The notes under the pieces are model-generated. The model did not search any database. It was not told the DNA's origin and saw nothing but the letters and a program-made list of their open reading frames with translations. From contig JAIOJX010000002.1 of assembly GCA_022376925.1 (NCBI GenBank), positions 131,884,831 through 131,948,830 on the forward strand: DNA of 64,000 nucleotides. The letters are read 5' to 3'. The position numbers were made by a program, and so were the translations under genes. Below, one piece after another: positions 1-12,872 of the stretch. Origin of the DNA: Tragulus kanchil. Lineage: Eukaryota; Chordata; Mammalia; Artiodactyla; Tragulidae. How positions within the stretch are numbered: the first letter of the stretch is position 1; every line of letters begins with the position of its first letter.

Positions 1-322
1 AAACCCTTTCTTTTTACATTGCTTTGTTCTCTGTGGCAAAGAAACACCAAAGAAAACTTCCACTATCCTTAATAAATCACTTTAGAGGAAAATATGATCC
101 ACATATCTAAGAAAGTTTTTAACGACCTCATCTACATATTTTGCTAATGTAGTGAGAGAAAAATGGACTTGTATGTTGTCCCTCGCCCACACATACACGA
201 CTCAAGTACTTTATAGCTTATTTCTGCTTCCAGGGTCATTGGTAACTTTTTCTTTGTTCTCACTGCTACTGTGGAGAAGAAAGCTACCATGACCCTAAAT
301 TGGGACAAAATAGTTTTTCTTT

Positions 323-582
323 TTCTTTTTTTTTTAAGATTTATTTATTTTTTGGCCACCTCTATCAGTCTTTCATTTATTTTTCTTTGTAACAATCACA
401 GTGGCCTCTGTTGTTGCAGAGCACCAGCTCTGGGCGCATGCGCTCCGGAGCTCCGGCTCGGTAGTTGGACACATCGGTTCAGCCGCTCCACAGCACGTGG
501 GATCTTCCCAGGCCAGGGATTGAACTGGCGCCCCTTGCACTGCAAGGCAGTGTCCTTACCCACCGGACCACTAGGGAAGCCC
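323..582 (-). mobile_element. tRNA-derived SINE, type A, with target duplication
   Basis: Reads on the minus strand from GGGCTTCCCTAGTGG to an A-rich tail. 16-bp target duplications AAAATAGTTTTTCTTT lie at 307-322 and 583-598. Type A bodies share the segments GGTTCAATCCCTGG-like (B box), a GGCTG(A/G)ACC...GTGTCCAA block and GAGGCCCACAC near the 3' end. Confidence 0.85.
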
Positions 583-599
583 AAAATAGTTTTTCTTTG

Positions 600-1464
600 A
601 ACAGTAACATGTTTGTTTGTTTTTTAATGAGTATAGGAAGTTAAAAGTTCCCTCCCCTACAACTTCACTTCCAGAGAGTACCACTGTTGACGGTTTGTTA
701 GGTATTCTTTCAGACTTTGCTTTCTTTACTCTGTGTGTGTGTGTGTGTGTGCGTAGATGTGTCCTGTTCAACTGTTAAGAGAAGCAAAATCATCTTATAC
801 ATAGCTACCACTACTTTCTTTTCTAACTTAATTTGTGATGACTGTCAGTATAGATCATCCTCATTTTTAACAACTGTATCGATAGCTGGCTCTGTTACAC
901 GCTATCTAGATATATTTCTCCTCCCCTGTTGTACATTTGTTTCCAAATCTGCTATTACAAATAATGTTGATGTTCACTTAGCCCTTAGATAATAGAAACT
1001 TCCCAGATATAATAATCTGACATTCTAACTGAAACACATCAACTCCTCTATTAAGGACATCCATATATTTTTAAAACACTGTGATTATAAAAAAAAAAAA
1101 CCAGTGGCATTCATAAGACTTTAGAGAAAGAAACTAATATTAAATCCATGTTGTGTTTTTCCATATGGCAGCTTAATTGTACTGCTCCTATAAAGTAGAC
1201 AATATTTTTATAGTCTAGAAAACACTAAGGATCAGAAAGGTGAACCATTTACCCAACGTTCCTTTAGTGAATTTGAGTTTCAAACCTAGGTTCCCTGACT
1301 TCAAATCTGGGACTGCTTCTGCCGTCCCACATTGCCAGTTTGGCTAGTCTGAAGAAAATAAAAATAGCTTGTCCCTGTTGCACGATTCCTTGGCTCAGCC
1401 ATAAGCAGATAAATCTATGGTCTGCTTCTTCTGCATGTGGAATGGAAACAACCATAAAAGGTAG
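600..1464. other. Upstream or intronic DNA without recognised gene
   Basis: AT-rich sequence with the GT microsatellite and an A-run near 1090. No splice-bounded open frame or named repeat was recognised. Confidence 0.5.
731..752. repeat. (GT)n microsatellite
   Basis: About eleven GT units inside otherwise unique sequence. Confidence 0.9.
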
Positions 1465-3825
1465 TCTCTGCTTATGAATATTACATAGTGAAAGAAAAAA
1501 AATTATGTAAGTTATTGTGTTTAATCTCCCATCAACCCCTGCTTCCTGTCAAGCTTCCTGCCATCATTGCTAATTGATATTTTATAGTGCTTACTTCTTG
1601 ATGGGTGAATTACATTATGTCATCCACTAGTTTTATCAGAGCCTTTTTGAGAATTGAGCACCCAGGGAAATTTTTCCCACAAAGGTTATAGCCTACCCTC
1701 CCTACAGCACTTTAAAAAATCAACTAGATCCCTTCTTCCTGGTTGATAAGAAATCTGTTTGCCACTGAGGATACCCTCGGGTTGAGCAGAGACCCATGGC
1801 TGAAACTTTAGAAAGTCCTGTCGGTGGTTTGCCTCACCCCTCCAGTGGTGAGGTCCTATCATGGCTGCTGAAACACCAACTATTCCAGGCGGAATGGGCA
1901 CCCCACTTGGGACATAATTCCCACACTTGGGACACAGTAGCCTTGGGTAAGCCAGAAGTGCCGTGCCTCGACCTTCTTCCTGGATGTATCAGGATCCATT
2001 TCCTCTCAGGTCTTGCGATCTCACCACTGTTGCTACCAAACACTGGGCAGGACCCTCCTGATTTTCCTGTCTGATGTCTTCACCTCTGTTCATCTGGGGA
2101 CTGTCCTCTCCCCCTCTGGCTTTCCTCACTCATGTTTTCCTAGTGTCCCCTTTGGTTAAAGAACAACAAAAACGGCTCTTTTCATGGAACTGATTTCACC
2201 CTCTGGCTCCAGGACTAGACGCGGAAGCCAGGTCTGGCCAATCAGGGTTACAGGAATTGGTTCAGGAAGGAGTATGTCCTGTGACCAAGCCAAGCCTGGG
2301 ACTCTCCTGGAAGAGTTGTCCTCCTTGCTGTAGGGTGCTGAAGGCTGTGGAAGGGAAAGCTTATGTCTGACGTCCCAGGTTTGCCAACCACCCCTAAAGA
2401 GCCTACGTAAGAACAAAGCCATCACAGAAGAAAAAAAGGTGAGCCATGGAGACAAATCTCTGTTAACATCATTTTAGCCTTGGGATCAAGCCTTGCCTGA
2501 GGCCAGAACTACGCCTAGATTTTTCTGTTAATCTGAGCAAATAAACTTTCTTTTTTTTCTTACGCCAGTTTGAGTTGGGTTTTTGTCTCATAACTGAAAG
2601 AATCTTTATGCTTTCCGCTTTCCTCTTGACATTAAACATCCATCTCTGCTTATGAATATTACATAGTGAAAGAAAAAAACTTATGTAAGTTATTGTGTTT
2701 AATCTCCCATCAACCCCTGCTTCCTGTCAAGCTTCCTGCCATCATTGCTAATTGATATTTTATAGTGCTTACTTCTTGATGGGTGAATTACATTATGTCA
2801 TCCACTAGTTTTATCAGAGCCTTTTTGAGAATTGAGCACCCAGGGAAATTTTTCCCACAAAGGTTATAGCCTACCCTCCCTACAGCACTTTAAAAAATCA
2901 ACTAGATCCCTTCTTCCTGGTTGATAAGAAATCTGTTTGCCACTGAGGATACCCTCGGGTTGAGCAGAGACCCATGGCTGAAACTTTAGAAAGTCCTGTC
3001 GGTGGTTTGCCTCACCCCTCCAGTGGTGAGGTCCTATCATGGCTGCTGAAACACCAACTATTCCAGGCGGAATGGGCACCCCACTTGGGACATAATTCCC
3101 ACACTTGGGACACAGTAGCCTTGGGTAAGCCAGAAGTGCCGTGCCTCGACCTTCTTCCTGGATGTATCAGGATCCATTTCCTCTCAGGTCTTGCGATCTC
3201 ACCACTGTTGCTACCAAACACTGGGCAGGACCCTCCTGATTTTCCTGTCTGATGTCTTCACCTCTGTTCATCTGGGGACTGTCCTCTCCCCCTCTGGCTT
3301 TCCTCACTCATGTTTTCCTAGTGTCCCCTTTGGTTAAAGAACAACAAAAACGGCTCTTTTCATGGAACTGATTTCACCCTCTGGCTCCAGGACTAGACGC
3401 GGAAGCCAGGTCTGGCCAATCAGGGTTACAGGAATTGGTTCAGGAAGGAGTATGTCCTGTGACCAAGCCAAGCCTGGGACTCTCCTGGAAGAGTTGTCCT
3501 CCTTGCTGTAGGGTGCTGAAGGCTGTGGAAGGGAAAGCTTATGTCTGACGTCCCAGGTTTGCCAACCACCCCTAAAGAGCCTACGTAAGAACAAAGCCAT
3601 CACAGAAGAAAAAAAGGTGAGCCATGGAGACAAATCTCTGTTAACATCATTTTAGCCTTGGGATCAAGCCTTGCCTGAGGCCAGAACTACGCCTAGATTT
3701 TTCTGTTAATCTGAGCAAATAAACTTTCTTTTTTTTCTTACGCCAGTTTGAGTTGGGTTTTTGTCTCATAACTGAAAGAATCTTTATGCTTTCCCGCTTT
3801 CCTCTTGACATTAAACACATCCATC
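1465..3825 (+). repeat. Tandem direct duplication 1 (about 1178 bp)
   Basis: Copies 1465-2640 and 2643-3825. Near-identical; differences include an A-run and TTTCCG versus TTTCCCG near the end. No exon lies inside. The unit contains an old repeat ending in an AATAAA-bearing segment (AATAAACTTTC near 2540 and 3718). Confidence 0.93.
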
Positions 3826-4099
3826 CCTTAACCATGCTTTGGCATGTCACCTTTATCTTCCAGGTAGCTTAGCCTTTTACAAAAGACAGGAAAAACTGTT
3901 GACTTCAGGCCACTTCTTAACCCAACCAAACCTGCAACCACTTGAAATGGAGGAAAGAAATCAAGCAAAATACAAATTAGCATCTAAAGTATCAATACGG
4001 TCTTAATAATAATAATATTGTCTTAGTAATAATTATTGTCTTAGTCTGTTTTGACTGTTATCACAAAATAGCAGACTCAGGTGACAGAGACAACAAATT

Positions 4100-4186
4100 T
4101 AACTAGATGTTAACTAGATATATTGTACACCTGAAACTAATGTAAAGTTAAATGTCAATTATACTTCGATTTTTTACAAAAAAGAA
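4100..4186 (+). mobile_element. L1 3'-end fragment
   Basis: Contains GTACACCTGAAACTAATGTA and TATACTTCGATTTTTT, resembling the 3' end of artiodactyl L1 elements just before the A-tail. Recognised from memory. Confidence 0.55.
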
Positions 4187-4190
4187 AAGA

Positions 4191-4280
4191 GGATTTTTTT
4201 TTTTTGACCACAGCATGTGACTTGTGGGATTCTAGTTCCCCAACAAGGGATCGGACCCAGGCCCTCAGCATGAGAGTGAC
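4191..4280 (-). mobile_element. CHR-like SINE fragment (copy 5280-5368)
   Basis: Minus-strand tRNA-derived fragment with the B-box complement AACAAGGGATCGGACCCAGG and a T-run at its left end. It is duplicated by tandem duplication 2. Confidence 0.6.
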
Positions 4281-5020
4281 AGGGACAGAATAGAATAGTT
4301 AGGTGGTTGTAAATTGCTAGGAGGGAACTGTCGGAGGAAAGGAAAAACCTAGGAAAAGCTGAGAGGCCAGTAAGTTAACGATAACTCAAGAAAGCTGCTC
4401 CTTATTCAATAAAGCAGGCTTGACTAAGTATAAATGGCTAATGAAGGAATACCTAGGGAAGGAGGAGCTAATGATGTATGCCTTACGTCTGTATCTACGT
4501 CCACTTGAAGAAAGCGGTCTTCTACCCTCCCATATATATATTGCTGCCCGCCCAGTGGTGAGAGCAGAGCTTTCCTGCCTGCCTGCTTTCATCTTTTACA
4601 AGTGTCCTATACTAATGAATCCACTTCCTGCCTGTCACTCTGCCTCTTGCCGAATTCTTTCTGCGCTGAGGGCACAAAGAACCTGAGGCTCAGTGGGTCC
4701 AGATGTTGGGTGAGTGATTTTAATTCAAAGATTGCCCGAGACTAGGGTTTTGGCTGGATTAAGTCCTGGCCACGTGGGTTCAAGTCCCAGACTGGGGTTT
4801 GGCTGGACTGAGTCCTAGCCACATGGTTTCAAGGCTCATGCAGGGTTTTGACTGGGGTTAAACCTCAGCCACGTGGGTTCAAGTCCCAGGCAGGGTTTTA
4901 GCTGGATTTAGCCCTAACCACTTGGGTTTAAGTCCCAAGCAGGGTTTGATCAGGTCTGGGCCCCGGGTTTAAGTCTCAATCCGAAGTAGAACACTTTCAA
5001 GAGCACAGAGTCTAGAGTAC
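4281..5020. mobile_element. Probable endogenous retroviral LTR remnant (copy about 5369-6106)
   Basis: AT-rich segment with CATATATATA (4531-4540), AATAAA (4408-4413) and a U5-like end (about 4638-4672) resembling a ruminant ERV LTR, followed by repeated CCACGTGGGTTCAAGTCCC units. No viral gene is present. Boundaries and orientation are uncertain. Duplicated by tandem duplication 2. Confidence 0.42.
4745..4985. repeat. Minisatellite, five imperfect units of about 49 bp (copy 5831-6071)
   Basis: Units begin GGGTTTT(G/A)(G/A)CTGG and contain CCACGTGGGTTCAAGTCCCA in variable form. The last unit is shortened. It lies just after the LTR-like U5 end. Confidence 0.75.
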
Positions 5021-6384
5021 AACATTTGGCATATCACTATGGTATTTATCAAGAAGCTAAGCTTTGAAATTCCATTTTTTTCAGACTTAAATCAATGAGG
5101 TGCTTACACTATATATTATGTAACATCTCCATCAGAGAATGAAGCAGTACTCCATAATCACAAAACATCAAAAGAGTCACAGAAAAGGGAACAATGATTA
5201 TTATCTAACCTCGTGCCAGTTCAAGTCAGGTTTTGCCACCAAAAAAATGAGCTTGCTGTGAACCTAAGATGCAAAGAGGATTTTTTTTTTTGACCACAGC
5301 ATGTGACTTGTGGGATTCTAGTTCCCCAACAAGGGATCGGACCCAGGCCCTCAGCATGAGAGTGACAGGGACAGAATAGAATAGTTAGGTGGTTGTAAAT
5401 TGCTAGGAGGGAACTGTCGGAGGAAAGGAAAAACCTAGGAAAAGCTGAGAGGCCAGTAAGTTAACGATAACTCAAGAAAGCTGCTCCTTATTCAATAAAG
5501 CAGGCTTGACTAAGTATAAATGGCTAATGAAGGAATACCTAGGGAAGGAGGAGCTAATGATGTATGCCTTACGTCTGTATCTACGTCCACTTGAAGAAAG
5601 CGGTCTTCTACCCTCCCATATATATATTGCTGCCCGCCCAGTGGTGAGAGCAGAGCTTTCCTGCCTGCCTGCTTTCATCTTTTACAAGTGTCCTATACTA
5701 ATGAATCCACTTCCTGCCTGTCACTCTGCCTCTTGCCGAATTCTTTCTGCGCTGAGGGCACAAAGAACCTGAGGCTCAGTGGGTCCAGATGTTGGGTGAG
5801 TGATTTTAATTCAAAGATTGCCCGAGACTAGGGTTTTGGCTGGATTAAGTCCTGGCCACGTGGGTTCAAGTCCCAGACTGGGGTTTGGCTGGACTGAGTC
5901 CTAGCCACATGGTTTCAAGGCTCATGCAGGGTTTTGACTGGGGTTAAACCTCAGCCACGTGGGTTCAAGTCCCAGGCAGGGTTTTAGCTGGATTTAGCCC
6001 TAACCACTTGGGTTTAAGTCCCAAGCAGGGTTTGATCAGGTCTGGGCCCCGGGTTTAAGTCTCAATCCGAAGTAGAACACTTTCAAGAGCACAGAGTCTA
6101 GAGTACAACATTTGGCATATCACTATGGTATTTATCAAGAAGCTAAGCTTTGAAATTCCATTTTTTTCAGACTTAAATCAATGAGGTGCTTACACTATAT
6201 ATTATGTAACATCTCCATCAGAGAATGAAGCAGTACTCCATAATCACAAAACATCAAAAGAGTCACAGAAAAGGGAACAATGATTATTATCTAACCTCGT
6301 GCCAGTTCAAGTCAGGTTTTGCCACCAAAAAAATGAGCTTGCTGTGAACCTAAGATGCAAAACAGTATTTGCTGAAATGTCACT

Positions 6385-6665
6385 TTTTAAAAATGTATTT
6401 CTCACGGTTCTTGAGGCTGGAAATTTGAGATCAGGGTGCCAGCGTGGTCTGGCAAGGCCCTCTTCTGAGCTGCAGACTTCTCATATCCTCCCATGATGGA
6501 AGGAGGCTAGGAGCTCTGTCGGTGCCCTCATAAAGGCACAGATCCCACTAACCCTCACACATAATCACCTCCTGAAGACCCCTACTCCTAATACCATCAA
6601 ATGAAGGGTTGACTTTGTAACATGCATTTGGGGAGACACAAACGTTCAGATCATGGCAAATACAT
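6385..6665 (+). mobile_element. Ancient interspersed repeat (family not assigned)
   Basis: Contains TTTCTCACGGTTCTTGAGGC, GGTGCCAGC...GGTCTGG and CCTAATACCATCA...GGGGAGACACAAACGTTCAG, a consensus I recall from old mammalian repeats. Its likely 5' end lies at 4035-4075. Part is duplicated at 7590-7745. Confidence 0.5.
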
Positions 6666-8669
6666 TTTGGGTAATGGGAACAATTTAGAGCTTCTAAATA
6701 AAGACCAGAGGCAAGTTGACCCTGATCAGGTCCCAAGAACCTAAGGTGTGAGAAAGAAAAAATCCTACTGTGCTCCAGTTCCTCACATGGGACAAATCAT
6801 GAGCTATATACAGTCAGAGGAGCGCTGAGAAAGAGCTGGTCCCAGCACCCAGCTGTCTCCTTGGCTGGTCATGCAGCCTGGAAGCCTTCCTCTGCTTTAC
6901 CCATGTGGCACAAATACTTCCAGAATATGTGTCGTGTGAACTCAAATAGAAAAAAGCAGTAACAAATGAACTTTTCAATGTTGGGTATTCTTGTAAAACG
7001 TTGAAAACCCATGTATCCAGGAGCAAAGGACATTATGAGGGTGGTAAACCATTTATCTGGAGTCCCCGTGTCTCCAAAAATGATGTCGCAAAGCTAGGCA
7101 GCCCCCTTTTACCTGGGGTCTCCAGTAAGGTGGGCCCAAGGACCCTCACCCTATACAAAGTAGCCATCGGTCGGTTGCTCTTGGCTCCTGTGGCTCTTCC
7201 CTCGTTCTGATCACCCTCCTCTCCTGCCCCATTGGTGTTGACCAAATGCCATGATCTACAGGTGCTCCTCTAACCACATGGCTCTTCTGCCCAGAGTGAG
7301 AGAAGTGGTAGGTTAACTGGTCTCCATTTTGAAGGATTTTGTTGTTCGCTTAGGGTCAACATCTGAAGGGTTTCTCTATCACATAGTGGCTACCGCAGGT
7401 AGCATATGTTCTAAATTATAAATTAAAGCATCCACAAGTGAAGACCATGATTTGAGAAAGGACCTGGATAAGAAAACCAAGCGCAGATCCCTTAGCCACT
7501 GCATGTTAGTTGACACGGAGTACATTACTTCATCTCTCCTGACTTCCAAAGAAGGAGTTGGAAAGGTACCCAGCTGTGGGCAAAGAGCTAGGGGCTCTGT
7601 CGGTGCCCTCATAAAGGCACAGATCCCACTAACCCTCACACATAATCACCTCCTGAAGACCCCTACTCCTAATACCATCAAATGAAGGGTTGACTTTGTA
7701 ACATGCATTTGGGGAGACACAAACGTTCAGATCATGGCAAATACATTTTGGGTAATGGGAACAATTTAGAGCTTCTAAATAAAGACCAGAGGCAAGTTGA
7801 CCCTGATCAGGTCCCAAGAACCTAAGGTGTGAGAAAGAAAAAATCCTACTGTGCTCCAGTTCCTCACATGGGACAAATCATGAGCTATATACAGTCAGAG
7901 GAGCGCTGAGAAAGAGCTGGTCCCAGCACCCAGCTGTCTCCTTGGCTGGTCATGCAGCCTGGAAGCCTTCCTCTGCTTTACCCATGTGGCACAAATACTT
8001 CCAGAATATGTGTCGTGTGAACTCAAATAGAAAAAAGCAGTAACAAATGAACTTTTCAATGTTGGGTATTCTTGTAAAACGTTGAAAACCCATGTATCCA
8101 GGAGCAAAGGACATTATGAGGGTGGTAAACCATTTATCTGGAGTCCCCGTGTCTCCAAAAATGATGTCGCAAAGCTAGGCAGCCCCTTCTACCTGGGGTC
8201 TCCAGTAAGGTGGGCCCAAGGACCCTCACCCTATACAAAGTAGCCATCGGTCGGTTGCTCTTGGCTCCTGTGGCTCTTCCCTCGTTCTGATCACCCTCCT
8301 CTCCTGCCCCATTGGTGTTGACCAAATGCCATGATCTACAGGTGCTCCTCTAACCACATGGCTCTTCTGCCCAGAGTGAGAGAAGTGGTAGGTTAACTGG
8401 TCTCCATTTTGAAGGATTTTGTTGTTCGCTTAGGGTCAACATCTGAAGGGTTTCTCTATCACATAGTGGCTACCGCAGGTAGCATATGTTCTAAATTATA
8501 AATTAAAGCATCCACAAGTGAAGACCATGATTTGAGAAAGGACCTGGATAAGAAAACCAAGCGCAGATCCCTTAGCCACTGCATGTTAGTTGACACGGAG
8601 TACATTACTTCATCTCTCCTGACTTCCAAAGAAGGAGTTGGAAAGGTACCCAGCTGTGGGCAAAGAGCT
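6508..8669 (+). repeat. Tandem direct duplication 3 (about 1081 bp)
   Basis: Copies 6508-7589 and 7590-8669. They differ at the first bases of copy two (GGAGC versus GGGGC) and in a C/T run (about 7103 versus 8184). Confidence 0.93.
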
Positions 8670-10270
8670 GGTTACATCATAATCACCCGGAGCCATTGTT
8701 AAAGATCCATATTCCCACACTTTGCTACAGTTCTGTATTGGCCTCCCAGAGGGGAATGTGTGTATGTTTTCTTAGCAAACCATCCAGACGATTCTGATGG
8801 GCCCCTGGGTTGGGGACCCACCCTAGTAGATGATCTCTTCTTATGTTAAGAGGCCACTGAGCTGGCTGCTGTATTATCCAGGTTTGGGTGGAACTGGACC
8901 TGGTGGGGGTGAGGGGCCACCAGACCTCTCCTGGGGAGTGTGTCGGGGGGGCCCTGGGGATCTGCCGAAGAGGAGAAGATTGTCACCTTTCTCACATGTC
9001 AGGTTCTCTGCTGTCTTCAGTTCCTACCACAGGAAGGAGCAGGCACCAGGGCTCCCCTGGTCTGAACCACAGTTTTCTGGTGACCCAGAGGTTTTGAAAA
9101 TAGAAAAGAGGCCCAAATCCTGCTCCTGGCTTTTATGGGCATGGAGACAAGCAGAGGGCCCAGGGAGGGGGTTGTTCCGCACAACAATATGGTAATTTCT
9201 TCCCAGGGGTGAGGACCATTTTCCCCTGTCCCTGCCTCAAGCTGCAGTGGTGCAGTCTGTTACCTGGGAGACCAGCTAACACTTCCCGACAAGGCAAGCT
9301 TCACGGTCGAGCTGCTTGGTGGAACTCCTTGCTTGGAGGAACTAGAAGGCCAGACAGAGTCCTGGGATGAGCAGGGGCTTTTCTCCCAAAGATGGAGAAA
9401 TAGAGAAATGCAGGTGAGGCGGAGTCACATGTGTTGAAAGGGTGGTAAGGGAAAGGGTGAGGGGAGGCCCAGACGCCAAGGTCTGGACTGAGTGAAAAAG
9501 AGAAGGGAACCTGGGTGTTAAGCACCTGCTCCCTACATACCAGGCCTTGTGCTAAGTGCCAGGGGTACAACAGTGGAGGAGGGAGAAATGGGAGAAGAAC
9601 CGTGACAATTTGGTATACGACCACTAGAGGGCAGCACTAGGAGGAAATCATTTCCTCCTTAGGGGTTGGAAGAGTCAAAGGGGGTTCAGGAAAAACTTCC
9701 TGGGATTTCTTATCAAACCAATAGGACAAAGGCATTCCTAGAAGCAGGTCCAACGTGAGCAAAGAAGGGCATGAATTAGCAAGGTGTGTAGGTAGGGGTT
9801 ACCAGGGTGTACAAAAGGATGCAAGATAAGGTGGAGGGGTAAGCAAAGAATAGATCCAAAAGGAGTGAAAAGTCTTTGAAGAAGGCTTGACTTGCCTGTC
9901 CACAGTACGGAGGAACCGTGGCAGGGTTCTCAACCGACAATAGTACAGACAATTCTGCATATGAGGAAATTATTCTGGCCACAGATTGTAAAATGGATTG
10001 GATGAGGACAAAACTAGAGGTTACTAGTCAGTTAAAAATACAAACCCTGGGGGTAGCTTTATCCTGGATGGTTAGGAGAATCCTAGATCCAGCCATTAGC
10101 AAGTCAGGAAGTTAGCTAGGGATTTTCTGTTATCCACTAATCAAGGCTACCTCTCTCCCTTTGACAAGATGCCGTCTGCTAAGGACCTGTTTGCTTGTTC
10201 TCTTCCCCTCCTGGGACCAGTCTCCCAAGGTAACATGGCCCACCTTTGTTTAAACTCCAGACCTGCTTTG
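8670..10270. other. Single-copy DNA with no supported gene
   Basis: Short open frames lack splice or coding signals. A MIR/L2-like remnant (GTGCTAAGTGCCAGGGGTAC) lies near 9548-9570. Nothing else was recognised. Confidence 0.45.
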
Positions 10271-10274
10271 AGTA

Positions 10275-10545
10275 CATTTATTCAACAAATGTTTGGGGGA
10301 CAATGTTTTCTAGGCAATGGGTATAAAAAACAGTTCTAACAGTGAGCATACCTAAGTGCTTGCCCTCATGGATCTTCTAGTGGACTGATGGGTAGGGGAG
10401 AGTGGGGCAGAGACATAATAAATATATAGAACATCAGATGATGAGACGTGGACAGAGATAACAAAACAGGGCAGAGGAGGTACTGTCTGAGGAAGGGTGA
10501 TCAAAGAAGACCTCTCTAAGAAGGCTCCACTGAGCAAAGGCCTGA
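10275..10545 (+). mobile_element. L2-like LINE remnant
   Basis: Pattern ATTCAACAAATGTTT, then GCCCTCATGGATCTTCTAGTG, then GACAGAGATAACAAAACAGG, the usual order of an L2 3' end. Old and diverged. Confidence 0.6.
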
Positions 10546-11890
10546 GGCCAAGGGCTGTCCAGCTCTGCCGCCCCAGTTCCAGCTCTCTCTGGCACCTAGT
10601 AGACACTCGATAAATGTGCAGAGAGTGAATGAGTGCTTGCGTCATATGCTGAAGTGCTTGAAGATGCAGCAGACTTTGAAATGGTATTCCTCAGTCCTGT
10701 AGTACTTTGTATTTTACAGAGCTCTTACACATTCACAATTTCCTCTGATCCTCTTGAAAATGGAACTAAAGCAGACAGCCTAGTTACTATTATTCCCAAG
10801 CCGTTCCCTGGAGAAACCAATGGTTCAGTGCTCCTTCTAGCATACCACATTGTTTTGTTAGTTTTATGAAGCCCAGATACCCCTCCATCAGCCAACATAA
10901 GTCAGCTCAGAATCCAGTTGGGTAAGCCTGACTTGATTAGGTTGTTACTGAAGAGAGGGAACCAAGATGGCAGGGCATCCAGTCTTCACGAGGCATTTCT
11001 GTTCCAACAGTCTCTGACATGAGTCTTCTAGCAAAAGTCTCTGACAGGAGTCTTCCTTCACTGCAAGGGATATACATGTGACTAATCTGGGATTATACAT
11101 GTCTGTAAACAACAAAACTCTGTAAAAGCAAAAAGTAAAATTAAAAAGTAAAATAATAGTTCATTTCTGACTCATAGAAGTAGATGAATGGCGGTCCTTT
11201 TCTCTAAGCTAGAGAACAATGGGCAGAGGCTAGTATGTAGGAAATTTGAATTGAGTCTTGGACATGCTGAGTTTGAGTTTCTCCAGATGGAAACATCCAG
11301 TGTCACTGAACACGCAGGTCTGGAGTCAGCGTGAGAGATCTGGGCTTTTGACATGCACGTGGGAGTCACCAATGTACAGATGATAGTTGAAGACAAGGAC
11401 AAGGAGGTTTGCCTAGGGAAAGAGGAGAAAGTGAGAGAAGTGTGTGCGTGGTTTAGCCTTGAGGAAGACCAATTTAAAATGCTCAGGGAGTGGGTATGTG
11501 CCTACAAAAGAGAAAAGGAAGGCACAGAGGAAGGAGGAAGCCAGGAGAGAATGCTCCGCCTTCCACTTTCCTCCAAAGACAGTCTTTCTGCTTCTGAATA
11601 TTCACGGTACCCCCACAGGTCTTAATTCTGAATTCCCAGAGAAATTATCTGATTGATCTGTCAAGTCCATATCTACCACTGACTCCAGACGTGAGGAGTA
11701 GACTGCAGGAACTCGCACCTCTGAGTGCAGATGCAGTTCTCAAAGAAAAAATGCGGCCTGGCCTCACTGTTTTCCCTCTCCCCTCCCCTTTTCTAAATCA
11801 TTATGGTCACTTGCTGTCCTCTTTATACAGTCCAGACTTCACCGTACTCTTAACACACTCACCTCCTTTTCATCCTTCAAGAAAGCCTAA
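10546..11890. other. Single-copy DNA with no supported gene
   Basis: Another stretch without recognised exon; only short random frames and an A-rich segment near 11130-11155. Confidence 0.45.
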
Positions 11891-11892
11891 GC

Positions 11893-12020
11893 TCGGGCTT
11901 CCCCTGGCTGTCCAGGGGTTGGCTCCACCTTTCAGTGAAGGGGGCATGACTTCAATTCCTGGTTGGGGAGCTAAGGTCCCACATGCCATGGGGTATGACC
12001 AAAAAAATTTTTTTAAAGGT
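11893..12020 (+). mobile_element. CHR-like SINE
   Basis: Plus-strand GGGCTTCCCCTGGCTGTCC head, TTCAATTCCTGG B box and an A/T tail at about 12000-12017. Confidence 0.65.
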
Positions 12021-12065
12021 CTAAGTTCCAAAGACACCTTCCCTGACCACCTTATTTATGCTAAA

Positions 12066-12384
12066 TAACTTTATTTATTCATTTGGCTCTGTTGGGTCTT
12101 CTTTGTTGCACGGGTTTTCTCTAGTGTTGGCAAGTGGGAGCTACGCTCTAGTTGCCACCGGGAGGGATTCTCATTTCAGTGGCTTCTCTTGTTGGGGAAG
12201 CCTGGGCTCTCGGGCTCGCTAGCTCAGTAGTTGCAGCCCCTGGTCTCTAGAGCACCTGATCAGTAGTTGTGGCTCACAGGCTTAGCTGCTCCACAGCATG
12301 TGGAATCTTCCCAGATCAGGGATTGAACCTGTGTCTCCTACATTGGCAGGTGGATCCTTTACCACTGCGCCACCAGGGAAGCCC
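12066..12384 (-). mobile_element. CHR-like SINE, long form
   Basis: Minus strand, ending ACCACTGCGCCACCAGGGAA then GCCCC. The body has the CTCTAGAGC / GTAGTTGTGGC blocks typical of CHR and Bov-tA1 elements. Confidence 0.7.
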
Positions 12385-12533
12385 CTACTATATTTCCTTT
12401 TTTAGCATCAACCTCCCTCTCTGGGAGGACAAGGACAATGTCGAGCTCCGAGACTGTCTGCTGGGGAAAGCTGTGCTCCCCAGGAAACATTAGGCCACAA
12501 TTAAAGACATGGGGTTTTTTTTTTTTGGCCTCT

Positions 12534-12872
12534 TTTTTTTTTTTTTTAAAGATTTATTTTTATTTATTTTATTTTTGGGCGGGAGTCGGGTTGGGGAGGG
12601 AGGGGAGCGGGCGGGCCACTTCTACTGGTCTTTCATTTCTCTATGTTCATCCGTCTTTGTTCTTTGGCTCCTGCGGGCCTCCCATCGCGGTGGCGTCTGT
12701 TGTCGCAGAGCGCCGGCTCTGGGCGCATGCGCTCCAGAGCTCCGGCTCGGTGACTGGACACATCGGCCCAGCCGCTCCGCGGCACGTGGGATCTTCCCAG
12801 ACCAGGGATCAAACCGGCGCCCCTTGCACTGCAAGGCGGTGTCTTTATCCACTGGACCACCAGGGGAAGCCC
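12534..12872 (-). mobile_element. SINE type A, C-rich-tail subfamily, nested
   Basis: Full element whose 3' region (left side) contains the complement of a C-rich tract (about 12577-12616, GGGAGGGAGGGGAGCGGGCG). It is inserted in the tail of the next SINE, with target duplication TTGGCCTCT at 12525-12533 and 12873-12881. The right part recurs at 13823-14018. Confidence 0.82.

Larger units (their letters stand above)
4187..6361 (+). repeat. Tandem direct duplication 2 (about 1086 bp)
   Basis: Copies 4187-5274 and 5275-6361. Each carries a CHR-like SINE fragment, an LTR-like segment and a 49-bp minisatellite. Confidence 0.93.
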
